From the NCBI GenBank assembly GCA_964505195.1, contig CAZDGV010000007.1:22288-86287 (forward strand): a stretch of 64,000 bases of DNA, read 5' to 3'. Numbering within the stretch: the first letter of the stretch is position 1; every line of letters starts with the position of its first letter. This document shows, in pieces, positions 24,708 to 32,202 of the stretch. The position numbers and the translations under genes are program-made. The notes beneath the pieces were generated by a model. That model was given only the letters and a program-made list of their open reading frames with translations, did no database searches and was not told the DNA's origin. Source of the stretch: CAZDGV01 sp964505195. Its GTDB lineage: Bacteria > Bacteroidota > Bacteroidia > Chitinophagales > Chitinophagaceae.

Positions 24708-26033
24708 TCAGAGACCGAACAGTCCGCTGTTGAGTGCCTGCAGGGTTTGCTTTTTATGCGCACCTGGTACAAGCATTGAAATATTATGCGGACTGGCACC
24801 GTAACTCACCATTTTTACGGGAATGTTTTCAACCGATTTAAAAACACGCTGCAGCATATCCGGCGTTTGTGATATCTGATTGCCTACAATGCAAACAATA
24901 GTCTGCTCCTTTTCAACTTCAACATTTCCAAAAGGTTCCAGTTCACGTAAAATTTCAGGAAGGTAGTTATCATGATCAATCGTAACCGCTACTGCCACTT
25001 CCGATGTGGTAATCATATCAATTGAAGTGCGATACTTTTCAAACACTTCAAACACTTTGCGCAAAAAACCATAGGCAAGCAACATACGACTGCTTTTTAT
25101 TTTGATGGAAGTAATGCCATCTTTCGCAGCAACTGCTTTGGCACCCATTTCACCAACTTTTGCCGCAATGGTAGTACCCTTTGCAGCGGGCTGCATGGTA
25201 TTAAGCAGTTTTACAGGTATGTTATAATGCTGTGCCGGCCAGATAGATGCCGGATGCAGAATTTTTGCACCGAAATATGCGAGCTCCGCTGCTTCATCGA
25301 AACTGAGCTGATCAATAGCAATTGTCTTATCTACAATACGCGGATCATTGTTATGCATACCATCAATATCCGTCCATATTTCACAAACTGACGCCTTCAC
25401 TGCTGCTGCGATCAGCGATGCAGAGTAGTCGCTCCCGCCTCGTTTCAGGTTATCCACTTCCCCGCGTGCATTGCGACAGATATACCCCTGCGTAACAAAA
25501 ATCTTTTGATCAGGATGCTGCGCTAGCACAGTGGAAAGCCGCTCAGCAATGGATGCCACCTGTGGTTCATCGTTTTGATCGATGCTCATAAAATCGAGTG
25601 CAGGTAGCAGCAAGTGATCAATACCCTGTGCTTCGAGGTAACAGCTGAAAATTTTAGTGCTCATCAGCTCGCCCTGTGCGAGGATGTCTTTTTGCAATGC
25701 CTCACTGAAGGAAATTTTTAAGATGATATTTAAAAACTCAAAATGCTCACCAATCATACCAATACACTTTTCGCGTATGGGGGCAACAGTCAGTAAGGCT
25801 TCAATGAATTGATGATAATGTACTTCCAGCTGATCGATGAGCGTTTTTGCTCCTTGCCGATCACCGGCCGACAATGCATCGCCAATGGCAACCAAGGTAT
25901 TGGTAGTGCCGCTGAGTGCACTCAGCACCACAATTTTCGCTTCCGTATCGCGGGTTACAAGTTGGGCAACATCCTGCATGCGTTCAGGCTTGCCCACAGA
26001 AGTGCCGCCAAATTTCATCACTTTCATCATCAT
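24708..26033 (-). CDS. lysC: Aspartate kinase
   Basis: Phosphorylates L-aspartate, first step of Lys, Thr, Met and Ile synthesis. The kinase domain shows KFGGTSVGKPERMQDVAQLV at the N-terminus, RNARGEVDNLKRGGSDYSASLIAAAVKA, WTDIDGMHNNDPRIV, LSFDEAAELAYFGAKILHP; two ACT-like regions follow (about 285-441), which bind regulatory amino acids. At 441 residues it fits a monofunctional enzyme. Start choice is open: three ATGs in a row at 26033, 26030 and 26027 precede MKFGGTS, and another in-frame ATG at 26087 would add 18 residues encoded through a hairpin. It stops 2 bp from the convergent photolyase-like gene. Confidence 0.93.
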   Translation of the reverse strand: MMMKVMKFGGTSVGKPERMQDVAQLVTRDTEAKIVVLSALSGTTNTLVAIGDALSAGDRQGAKTLIDQLEVHYHQFIEALLTVAPIREKCIGMIGEHFEFLNIILKISFSEALQKDILAQGELMSTKIFSCYLEAQGIDHLLLPALDFMSIDQNDEPQVASIAERLSTVLAQHPDQKIFVTQGYICRNARGEVDNLKRGGSDYSASLIAAAVKASVCEIWTDIDGMHNNDPRIVDKTIAIDQLSFDEAAELAYFGAKILHPASIWPAQHYNIPVKLLNTMQPAAKGTTIAAKVGEMGAKAVAAKDGITSIKIKSSRMLLAYGFLRKVFEVFEKYRTSIDMITTSEVAVAVTIDHDNYLPEILRELEPFGNVEVEKEQTIVCIVGNQISQTPDMLQRVFKSVENIPVKMVSYGASPHNISMLVPGAHKKQTLQALNSGLFGL

Positions 26034-26064
26034 GGTTTTTAAGGCAGGCAATCGTTGAAAAAAA

Positions 26065-26083
26065 GCACGATTTGCAATCGTGC
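26065..26083 (-). terminator. Hairpin with U tract between ldh-like gene and lysC
   Basis: Perfect 8-bp stem GCACGATT / AATCGTGC with a 3-base loop, followed on the minus strand by TTTTTTT. It begins 10 bases after the Ldh-like stop codon and lies upstream of the probable lysC start, so it is most simply the terminator of the upstream gene; an attenuator in the lysC leader cannot be excluded. Confidence 0.7.
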
Positions 26084-26093
26084 GCATGCGAAG

Positions 26094-27173
26094 TTAAAGC
26101 TTGCATCCAAATTTTACTCCCAGCTCCGTTAAATCATCCACCACGTTTTTGAGCAGCGGAATACCCTCCTTCATGCGCTTTGCTTCAAAAGCACGTTCGG
26201 GATCGCCGGGAACCAGCACAGGTTGTTGTGGATCGATGGGTTTGGCTTCGCGAAAGCGACGCAGCCAGTGATCCATATGCTGTTTAAAATCATCCGCAGG
26301 CCGAAACGCATCAATGCGCATGGCACCAAAAAAATGCCCTAACCCTTGACCCGGCTGATTTTCCGGCATGGGTACGTAGGCGGGAAAAGGAGGAACCCAT
26401 GGACCATAACTGGCACCGCTGAGCAGTGCAGAAAATATATCTACGATGGCACCTAGTGCATATCCTTTGTGACTACCATGCTGATAATCGGAACCAAGTG
26501 GAAGCAATGCGCCACCTTGCTTCAGTGCATGTGCATCTTGGGTGGAAGCACCTGATGGCGTTTGCAACCATCCTTCAGGAGCATTTTGCTGCTTGCGTTG
26601 TAATATTTCAAGCTTACCGTTGGCAGCAGTGGTGGTTGCAAAATCTGCAACGAAGGGAGGTTCCGCTCCAGCAGGTATCGCCACCGCAATGGGGTTGGTG
26701 CCAAGCATGCGTTCAATTGAAAAAGTGGGTGCAACCAATGCGCTGGCATTGGTCATGGCAATGCCAATCATATCATGCTCCAAAGCCATCATGGCATGAT
26801 GACCTGCAATGCCAAAATGATTACTATTTTGAACACTCACCCAACCTGTTCCGCATTGAGCTGCTTTTTCAATGGCAATTTGCATGGCATAAGGAGCAAC
26901 AACAAGTCCCAGTCCAGCATCCCCATCCAGCACAGCGGTAGAAGGTGTTTGATGTATGTTTTTTATTTGTGGCTTAGGATTAATGCGACCGGCTTCCCAA
27001 AGGCGCACATAGCCGCTCAAGCGCGCTACGCCATGGCTATCAACACCGCGCACATCAGCAGATAGCAGAGATCGGGCAGCGGTAGCTGCATCCAACTCAG
27101 AACAACCGATGGAAAGAAAAATGTGGTGTGCAAAATCATACAATCGATCGTATGAAAAATTCGTTTCGCTCAT
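26094..27173 (-). CDS. Ldh family (malate/L-lactate/ureidoglycolate) NAD(P)-dependent oxidoreductase
   Basis: A 359-residue type-2 malate/lactate dehydrogenase (Ldh_2 family; not the classical Rossmann LDH). Typical segments are ARSLLSADVRGVDSHGVARLSGYV near the N-terminus, VLDGDAGLGLVVAPYAM, GWVSVQNSNHFGIAGHHAMMAL with the His involved in catalysis, MLGTNPIAVAIPAGAEPPFVADFATT, GSHKGYALGAIVDIFSALL and LVPGDPERAFEAKR near the end. Family members reduce 2-oxo acids such as pyruvate, oxaloacetate, 2,3-diketo-L-gulonate or oxidise ureidoglycolate; the substrate cannot be read from the sequence. It is the 5' neighbour of lysC, separated by a terminator hairpin. Confidence 0.88.
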   Translation of the reverse strand: MSETNFSYDRLYDFAHHIFLSIGCSELDAATAARSLLSADVRGVDSHGVARLSGYVRLWEAGRINPKPQIKNIHQTPSTAVLDGDAGLGLVVAPYAMQIAIEKAAQCGTGWVSVQNSNHFGIAGHHAMMALEHDMIGIAMTNASALVAPTFSIERMLGTNPIAVAIPAGAEPPFVADFATTTAANGKLEILQRKQQNAPEGWLQTPSGASTQDAHALKQGGALLPLGSDYQHGSHKGYALGAIVDIFSALLSGASYGPWVPPFPAYVPMPENQPGQGLGHFFGAMRIDAFRPADDFKQHMDHWLRRFREAKPIDPQQPVLVPGDPERAFEAKRMKEGIPLLKNVVDDLTELGVKFGCKL

Positions 27174-27203
27174 CCCTTGCAGTTTATTCTTCTATGCCTT
27201 CAA

Positions 27204-27518
27204 TTATGCCTGTGCGGCAGGACCGCCGAAATTAAATGGCACCTGAATTTCTTCGAGATCATGAATCGCACCATTCGCTGCCTCAAAGCGCTGTACATTT
27301 TCGGTGATAGCCTTCATAAGGCGTTTAGCATGCTGAGGTGTAAGAATGATTCTGCTTTTTACTTTGCTCTTGGGTGTACCCGGCATTACATTTACAAAGT
27401 CGATCACGAATTCTGCATGACTATGGGTAATGATGGCGAGATTGGCATAGGCGCCCTCCGCCACTTCTTCGCTAATTTCGATATTGAGCTGATTTTGTTG
27501 CTGCTGTTGATCTTCCAT
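27204..27518 (-). CDS. DUF3467 domain protein
   Basis: A 104-residue cytoplasmic protein of the DUF3467 family, function unknown. After a Gln-rich N-terminus (EDQQQQQNQ) come NIEISEEVAEGAYANLAIITHSHAEFVIDFVNVMPG and KVKSRIILTPQHAKRLMKAITENVQRFE, the family core, and a short low-complexity C-terminus. I chose the ATG at 27518; a GTG two codons earlier is possible. A 5-bp hairpin (GCACA/TGTGC, 27521-27536) sits right in front of the start, and a TATCTTTG -7 box lies 18 bp upstream. Close to but probably separate from the ldh-like gene 30 bp downstream. Confidence 0.85.
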   Translation of the reverse strand: MEDQQQQQNQLNIEISEEVAEGAYANLAIITHSHAEFVIDFVNVMPGTPKSKVKSRIILTPQHAKRLMKAITENVQRFEAANGAIHDLEEIQVPFNFGGPAAQA

Positions 27519-27536
27519 ATGCACAATTTAATGTGC

Positions 27537-27544
27537 CAAAGATA
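27537..27544 (-). promoter_or_regulatory. -7 box of the DUF3467 gene
   Basis: Exact TAnnTTTG match (TATCTTTG on the minus strand) 18 bp upstream of the ATG. A TTG (27572-27570) lies 25 bases upstream, slightly farther than usual for a -33 box. A small inverted repeat sits between this box and the start codon. Confidence 0.38.
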
Positions 27545-27609
27545 CCTGAAATGAACACAGGTTACACGACAATAAACAGACAGCTGCCAAGTTGGCTTTT
27601 AAAACCAAA

Positions 27610-29664
27610 TTAAAACCGCCATAACAACTGAAAACGCAGATCGGTACGCCGATTCCCGGCTATCTCATCCAGCCCCGAACCAACCGTATTGCGGTTGCGG
27701 TAGAGCAACTGCGCACAGCGAAGCCAGCAGGTTATGTTTCGTGTTATGTCATATTGCGCATTCAAATACCAGCGGCTGCCATGATCAAAAAAAGCGGGAA
27801 CAGTATAGCTGTACAGTACATCATTCTCAAAGGCGTAAATGCGACTATCATACCCATCGGTTTCAAAATATTGCAAACGCATACTGCAACCATAGGGCTT
27901 CAACTGCGGTTTATAGATAAAGTCGAGAAAAGACAAAAACCCATTGCTTTCTTTGGAACCACCCCAGTCGTACCACATTAGCTCTATTCTTTGTCGCAAT
28001 ACAATCGCTGTATTTATATTCATCTGCATTTGTGTTCGCCAGTTTCGTCGCACTACCCCATTCACTGCTTCTGTTGCAAGGCGTCCGTTATCATTATAAT
28101 TCACTGCACGCGATTCTATTCTAAAACGCGTATATAGCTGCACCTGCTTATTAGGCTGATAAGTAAGCTGCATTAGATAATCGTAACCAACCGAAGGCGC
28201 ATCTATCCGATACCTAAGCCAGGGAAAACGATACAAATCTGCGTAGGCCTCGATTTTGAAAGGCGAAGACGGTCGGATTAACGCTCCGATAAAAATACCA
28301 CGTTCATTACCCGGCATCGTTGCTTCTGTAAAAGCATTTCCGAACAAACTTTGATAACGCTTATCCAAATTGCGATACACGATTGAGAAATCGATTTTTG
28401 AATCTACACTCAGTAGCAGTCCGCTCAGGCCGGCCAGCGCTTTTTGATTGTGAACAGCCATTTCTCCAAACCAATGAAGATTCCGCCAGGTATAGCTGAA
28501 ATCAACACTCATATTCATCATCCGTGTGCCTGAAAATGAAAAAAAATGATAGGGCTGATCGCGACGGATCAAAGGACGACTCAGCACATATTGTACGCCA
28601 TTCAACCCAAACTGTAGTTGCTTCCAGTGATACTTGATGTTCCCGCCAAATGAAGAAAGCTGCACTGCATTTTTATCGGCCTGTTCGGAAATAGTGCGAT
28701 GCAAACCTGAGCTGTTCAAGGACGTAATAAACGGGTGCTGCGACACGCTGCTATCGAAATCCAAATTAGCAGTTAGCTTTCGCACCGAAGCAAACAAACT
28801 TAGCTCCCACTGCTTTTTACCCAATGTAATTGCAGCACCACGATTAAATTGAAACTCATTAGCAGTATTAAATGGGCGCAGCACAGCTGCCTGACGTTTT
28901 ATATTCAATACTGCTGCACTTTTGCGAAATGCCATAGCCTGCCATTGTATCAAACCCTGTCCTAGATTAACGCTATAATCACCTAAGGCAATCGTCTTTA
29001 CAATAGGATGTATATCACGCAAGAATAAATGCGCCGAATAAAAATCAAAACCTGCTTTTTGCGATCCCTTGCCCCATTGTTCACCAGGATCTTTTTCTGC
29101 TGTTATGCCATATTGCAACAAATGACTGTGCTGATATTTATACCGCAACAAAAACCGCTCCCGACTTCCGGGATAAAAATTAAGTGTTGAAGTATCGCCG
29201 GATAATAAAAATCCTTTTGCCCGCTCCACCGTTATTCCACTACGCACCAAAAGCGTTTGTTCACCTCCCCTAAATCGAGCAATCAATTTGGCAGGAAGGC
29301 GTGCGGGATCCCCTACATATACATAAGGTAAAATCCTCTGTATGGTTTCCTGGTCCCAACCGGGAACCGATTGCAATTCATATATAGTAGACAATAATCC
29401 CGTTAGCTTTCGATAGCTTAAAAAATGAGCAATCTGCAGCGGACTGAGAAACTGAAAACCCAAGAGCATTTCTTCAGTGGCGATATTCAAATTCAATTTA
29501 TTGCGCGCAAGCTGTTGCAGGTTTTGCAAATAAGTATCGTCTTCCGTTTCTGCCTCATCTGCTTCGGTAATATTTTCAATCTGTTGCTCAAGTATCGGAT
29601 TTTCCTGGGCCTGCACTACATGCAGCAAACAACAACACATGTAGCAGAGCCATGCTCTTTTCAT
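27610..29664 (-). CDS. Outer-membrane barrel protein with N-terminal helix-hairpin-helix region
   Basis: Exported 684-residue protein: signal peptide to about residue 19 (HVVQAQ), an acidic stretch, then a helix-hairpin-helix-like region (about 53-115: NKLNLNIATEEMLLGFQFLSPLQIAHFLSYRKLTG, IYELQSVPGWDQETIQRILPYV), of the ComEA-like kind, and a long C-terminal region (about 125-684) rich in alternating beta strands ending RTDLRFQLLWRF, consistent with an outer-membrane barrel. HhH regions normally bind DNA, so a DNA-uptake role is one idea; protein binding is as likely. It overlaps the upstream outer-membrane gene by 4 bp (ATGA), so they are translationally coupled. Confidence 0.75.
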   Translation of the reverse strand: MKRAWLCYMCCCLLHVVQAQENPILEQQIENITEADEAETEDDTYLQNLQQLARNKLNLNIATEEMLLGFQFLSPLQIAHFLSYRKLTGLLSTIYELQSVPGWDQETIQRILPYVYVGDPARLPAKLIARFRGGEQTLLVRSGITVERAKGFLLSGDTSTLNFYPGSRERFLLRYKYQHSHLLQYGITAEKDPGEQWGKGSQKAGFDFYSAHLFLRDIHPIVKTIALGDYSVNLGQGLIQWQAMAFRKSAAVLNIKRQAAVLRPFNTANEFQFNRGAAITLGKKQWELSLFASVRKLTANLDFDSSVSQHPFITSLNSSGLHRTISEQADKNAVQLSSFGGNIKYHWKQLQFGLNGVQYVLSRPLIRRDQPYHFFSFSGTRMMNMSVDFSYTWRNLHWFGEMAVHNQKALAGLSGLLLSVDSKIDFSIVYRNLDKRYQSLFGNAFTEATMPGNERGIFIGALIRPSSPFKIEAYADLYRFPWLRYRIDAPSVGYDYLMQLTYQPNKQVQLYTRFRIESRAVNYNDNGRLATEAVNGVVRRNWRTQMQMNINTAIVLRQRIELMWYDWGGSKESNGFLSFLDFIYKPQLKPYGCSMRLQYFETDGYDSRIYAFENDVLYSYTVPAFFDHGSRWYLNAQYDITRNITCWLRCAQLLYRNRNTVGSGLDEIAGNRRTDLRFQLLWRF

Positions 29665-30491
29665 GGCATCTGATTTTTAAATCGATAAAGCAATAGTAAG
29701 CCAGGAGAAAATCCTAACTGCGGATGAAAGGTTGCAGCAATATCTATTCGCAACTTTTCCCATAGCATGCCGGCACCAAAAAATGGCTGTTGCTGCATCG
29801 TATTGATACCGCCCCTTATTAATAATTGCGCTACAGGCTTATACTGAAACCCAATCAAAACAGCCGCCGGCCTGTTTTCTTCTTTGATCATTTCTGCGCT
29901 GATATAAAAAAGATCAGAAGCATCCAAACCCAAGCCACCACGAAATACTGTGGCAATCTTTTCGCGCTGAGAACGCTGCAACATTCCACCTGCCGGATTA
30001 TACACAGCCAAACCGCCATGTAACTTCTCGGTAAAGTGCATCATCAAACCTGCTTCTACCACAACCGCATCTGCACGCACATAACCAGGAATACCAATAC
30101 GGTTATAATGAAAGCCCAACCCCATATCCAACTTAGTACCAAGCGATCTGGCATAAGTACCGCCCAACTGTGTTTCATGATAAACACCCGATCCAAAATA
30201 ATTTACCTGCAAAGCAAAATTTCCTGAACCGGTAGGCACCGCCGCAACAATATTGGTTTGCGTGAGGGCATTGAGCATGAAACGGCGCTCTGTATAAATA
30301 CCTACTGCTTTCTCCTTCAGTTGTGCAAGCACAGCAGGGTTGGCAGAAAAAGAAAAGAGATCAACCATTTTGAAACTATAAGCGCCCAAACCTGTATAAG
30401 AAGCATGCATGGGTTGTCGGAGCGACTGAGCCCTTCCCTCAAAGCCAATAAAAAGCAGGAAAGCGACTGCAGAAAGAAGGTGTTTTTTCAT
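29661..30491 (-). CDS. PorV/PorQ-like (UPF0164-type) outer-membrane protein
   Basis: Outer-membrane beta-barrel of 276 residues. A signal peptide (MKKHLLSAVAFLLFIGFEGRAQS) places the start at 30491. The body carries FKMVDLFSFSANPAVLAQL, FALQVNYFGSGVYHETQLGGTYARSLG, VEAGLMMHFTEKLHGGLAVYNPAGG and HPQLGFSPGLLLLYRF, a strand pattern close to the FadL-like PorV/PorQ proteins of type IX secretion. By length and motif it is not a clear PorV; the family relation is only by eye. The stop overlaps the start of the HhH-barrel gene by 4 bp, making a two-gene unit that could act together in the outer membrane. Confidence 0.65.
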   Translation of the reverse strand: MKKHLLSAVAFLLFIGFEGRAQSLRQPMHASYTGLGAYSFKMVDLFSFSANPAVLAQLKEKAVGIYTERRFMLNALTQTNIVAAVPTGSGNFALQVNYFGSGVYHETQLGGTYARSLGTKLDMGLGFHYNRIGIPGYVRADAVVVEAGLMMHFTEKLHGGLAVYNPAGGMLQRSQREKIATVFRGGLGLDASDLFYISAEMIKEENRPAAVLIGFQYKPVAQLLIRGGINTMQQQPFFGAGMLWEKLRIDIAATFHPQLGFSPGLLLLYRFKNQMP

Positions 30492-30628
30492 GTATTTAGA
30501 AAAGTAGTGCAAGCGAGGCGGTCTTTATATTGAATTGTACTGAAAATCTTTGCACAGCGGCCTTATAAAATGCTGTGGTTTTTACGAAGCATGCCCTGTT
30601 TTCGGTCGGTCTGATGTAACTTCGCGGC

Positions 30629-31507
30629 ATGCAAATACTCGACGGCAAGCTCGCCTCACGGGCTATAATTCTTGATCTGCAGCAAAAGACACAAGCAATT
30701 ACAGCGGCAGGAAAACGACCACCCCACTTGGCTGCCATACTCATTGGTAACAATGGCGCCAGCGAAACTTATGTTGCATCCAAAGTACGCACCTGTGCCG
30801 AAATTGGCTTTCAATCTACCCTGCTCCGTTTTCCTGAAAGTATCAGCGAAGCAGCATTGCTAAAAGAAATTCAAACATTGAACGAAAACGAAAACATCGA
30901 TGGCATTTTAGTACAGCTTCCCCTGCCCGCTCATATTTCTGAAGAAAAAATCATTCATCAAATTGATCCTTCTAAAGATGTTGATGGGTTTCACCCAGTA
31001 AGCGTTGGAAATATGGTGAGCGGATTACCCAGCTTTATTCCGGCAACGCCTTATGGCATTTTGCTGATGATGGAACACTACCAACTTGAAACCAAAGGCA
31101 AACATGCGGTAGTGATTGGTCGCAGCCATATTGTAGGCACGCCCATGAGCATCCTGCTTAGCAGAAACAGTTATCCCGGCAATTGCACCGTAACGCTTTG
31201 TCATTCTGCCACGCAAAACTTGAAAGCAATTTGTTTGCAAGCAGATATCCTAATCGCTGCCGTTGGCCGCCCCGACTACATTACAGCCGATATGGTAAAA
31301 CCGGGAGCAGTGGTGATTGATGTAGGTATAACGCGTGTTCCCGATGCATCGAAAAAATCAGGATTTGCCATAAAAGGTGATGTGAAATTTGATGAAGTAG
31401 CACCGAACTGCAGTTTCATTACACCGGTACCTGGTGGCGTTGGGCTCATGACCATTGCCGGACTGATGCAAAATACCTACAACGCTTATTTATATCGTGC
31501 TTCATAA
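30629..31507 (+). CDS. folD: Bifunctional methylenetetrahydrofolate dehydrogenase/cyclohydrolase
   Basis: Interconverts 5,10-methylene-, methenyl- and 10-formyltetrahydrofolate, feeding purine synthesis and fmt. The 292-residue protein has the catalytic-site motif ASETYVASKVRTCAEIGF with the key Lys, the substrate loop GILVQLPLPAHI, the Rossmann stretch VVIGRSHIVGTPMSILLSR, and the C-terminal PGGVGLMTIAGLMQNT. A TAACTTCG octamer (30617-30624) ends 4 bases before the ATG, resembling a -7 promoter box with a nearly leaderless start. It is followed after 12 bp by queE, so the two may be co-transcribed. Confidence 0.96.
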   Translation: MQILDGKLASRAIILDLQQKTQAITAAGKRPPHLAAILIGNNGASETYVASKVRTCAEIGFQSTLLRFPESISEAALLKEIQTLNENENIDGILVQLPLPAHISEEKIIHQIDPSKDVDGFHPVSVGNMVSGLPSFIPATPYGILLMMEHYQLETKGKHAVVIGRSHIVGTPMSILLSRNSYPGNCTVTLCHSATQNLKAICLQADILIAAVGRPDYITADMVKPGAVVIDVGITRVPDASKKSGFAIKGDVKFDEVAPNCSFITPVPGGVGLMTIAGLMQNTYNAYLYRAS

Positions 31508-31519
31508 TTTACTTTCTGC

Positions 31520-32158
31520 ATGACCAATAACGCAAATATGGAAATGTTGCCGGTGATGGAATCTTTTTACACCCTGCAGGGAGAAGGATTTCACCAAGGT
31601 GCAGCTGCCTATTTTATACGTTTGGGCGGTTGCGATGTAGGTTGCGTATGGTGCGATGTAAAAGACAGCTGGGATGCGGATCAACATCCAAAGTTTACAA
31701 TAGAGGAAATCGTAAAAAAAGCGAATGAAGAAACGCAAATAGTGCATGATGCACCAAAACCTATTGTTGTTGTAACAGGCGGCGAGCCACTCATGCATTC
31801 ACTCGATGCACTTACCGCGGCGCTGCAAGCAGCGGGTTTTAGAACGCATATTGAAACATCGGGCGCGCACTCTTTATCTGGCAAATGGGATTGGATCTGC
31901 CTCTCTCCTAAAAAGTTTAAAGCGCCTATTTCTGAAATACTTCCCCAGGCACATGAACTAAAAGTGGTTATTTATAACAAACACGATTTTAGCTGGGCGG
32001 AAACCCATGCCGCGGCAGTAAGCCCAACCTGTAAACTTTATCTCCAACCCGAATGGGAAAAATCTGCCGAGGTAACCCCGCTTATCATCGATTATATCAA
32101 AGCACACCCTAAATGGGAGCTTTCCCTGCAGCTTCACAAATACATCAACGTTCCTTAA
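31520..32158 (+). CDS. queE: 7-carboxy-7-deazaguanine synthase
   Basis: Radical-SAM enzyme that converts 6-carboxytetrahydropterin to 7-carboxy-7-deazaguanine in queuosine synthesis, downstream of QueD-type enzymes (two PTPS homologues are at 57974-58875). The 4Fe-4S binding motif is CDVGCVWC (C38, C42, C45), the standard CX3CX2C spacing. Other signs are TLQGEGFHQGAAAYFIRLGGC, VVVTGGEPLMH, HIETSGAHSL and the C-terminal LSLQLHKYINVP. At 212 residues it is normal for Bacteroidota QueE. It starts 12 bp after folD. Confidence 0.94.
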   Translation: MTNNANMEMLPVMESFYTLQGEGFHQGAAAYFIRLGGCDVGCVWCDVKDSWDADQHPKFTIEEIVKKANEETQIVHDAPKPIVVVTGGEPLMHSLDALTAALQAAGFRTHIETSGAHSLSGKWDWICLSPKKFKAPISEILPQAHELKVVIYNKHDFSWAETHAAAVSPTCKLYLQPEWEKSAEVTPLIIDYIKAHPKWELSLQLHKYINVP

Positions 32159-32202
32159 AATTGTAATAACGGAACCGGTTTTTCGTTTGTACCTTGAACA
32201 GG

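Noticed and set aside
27177..27554. 125-residue plus-strand frame across the DUF3467 gene
   Set aside because: It overlaps the recognised DUF3467 gene in antisense; its sequence is rich in Cys, Leu and Phe without a domain.
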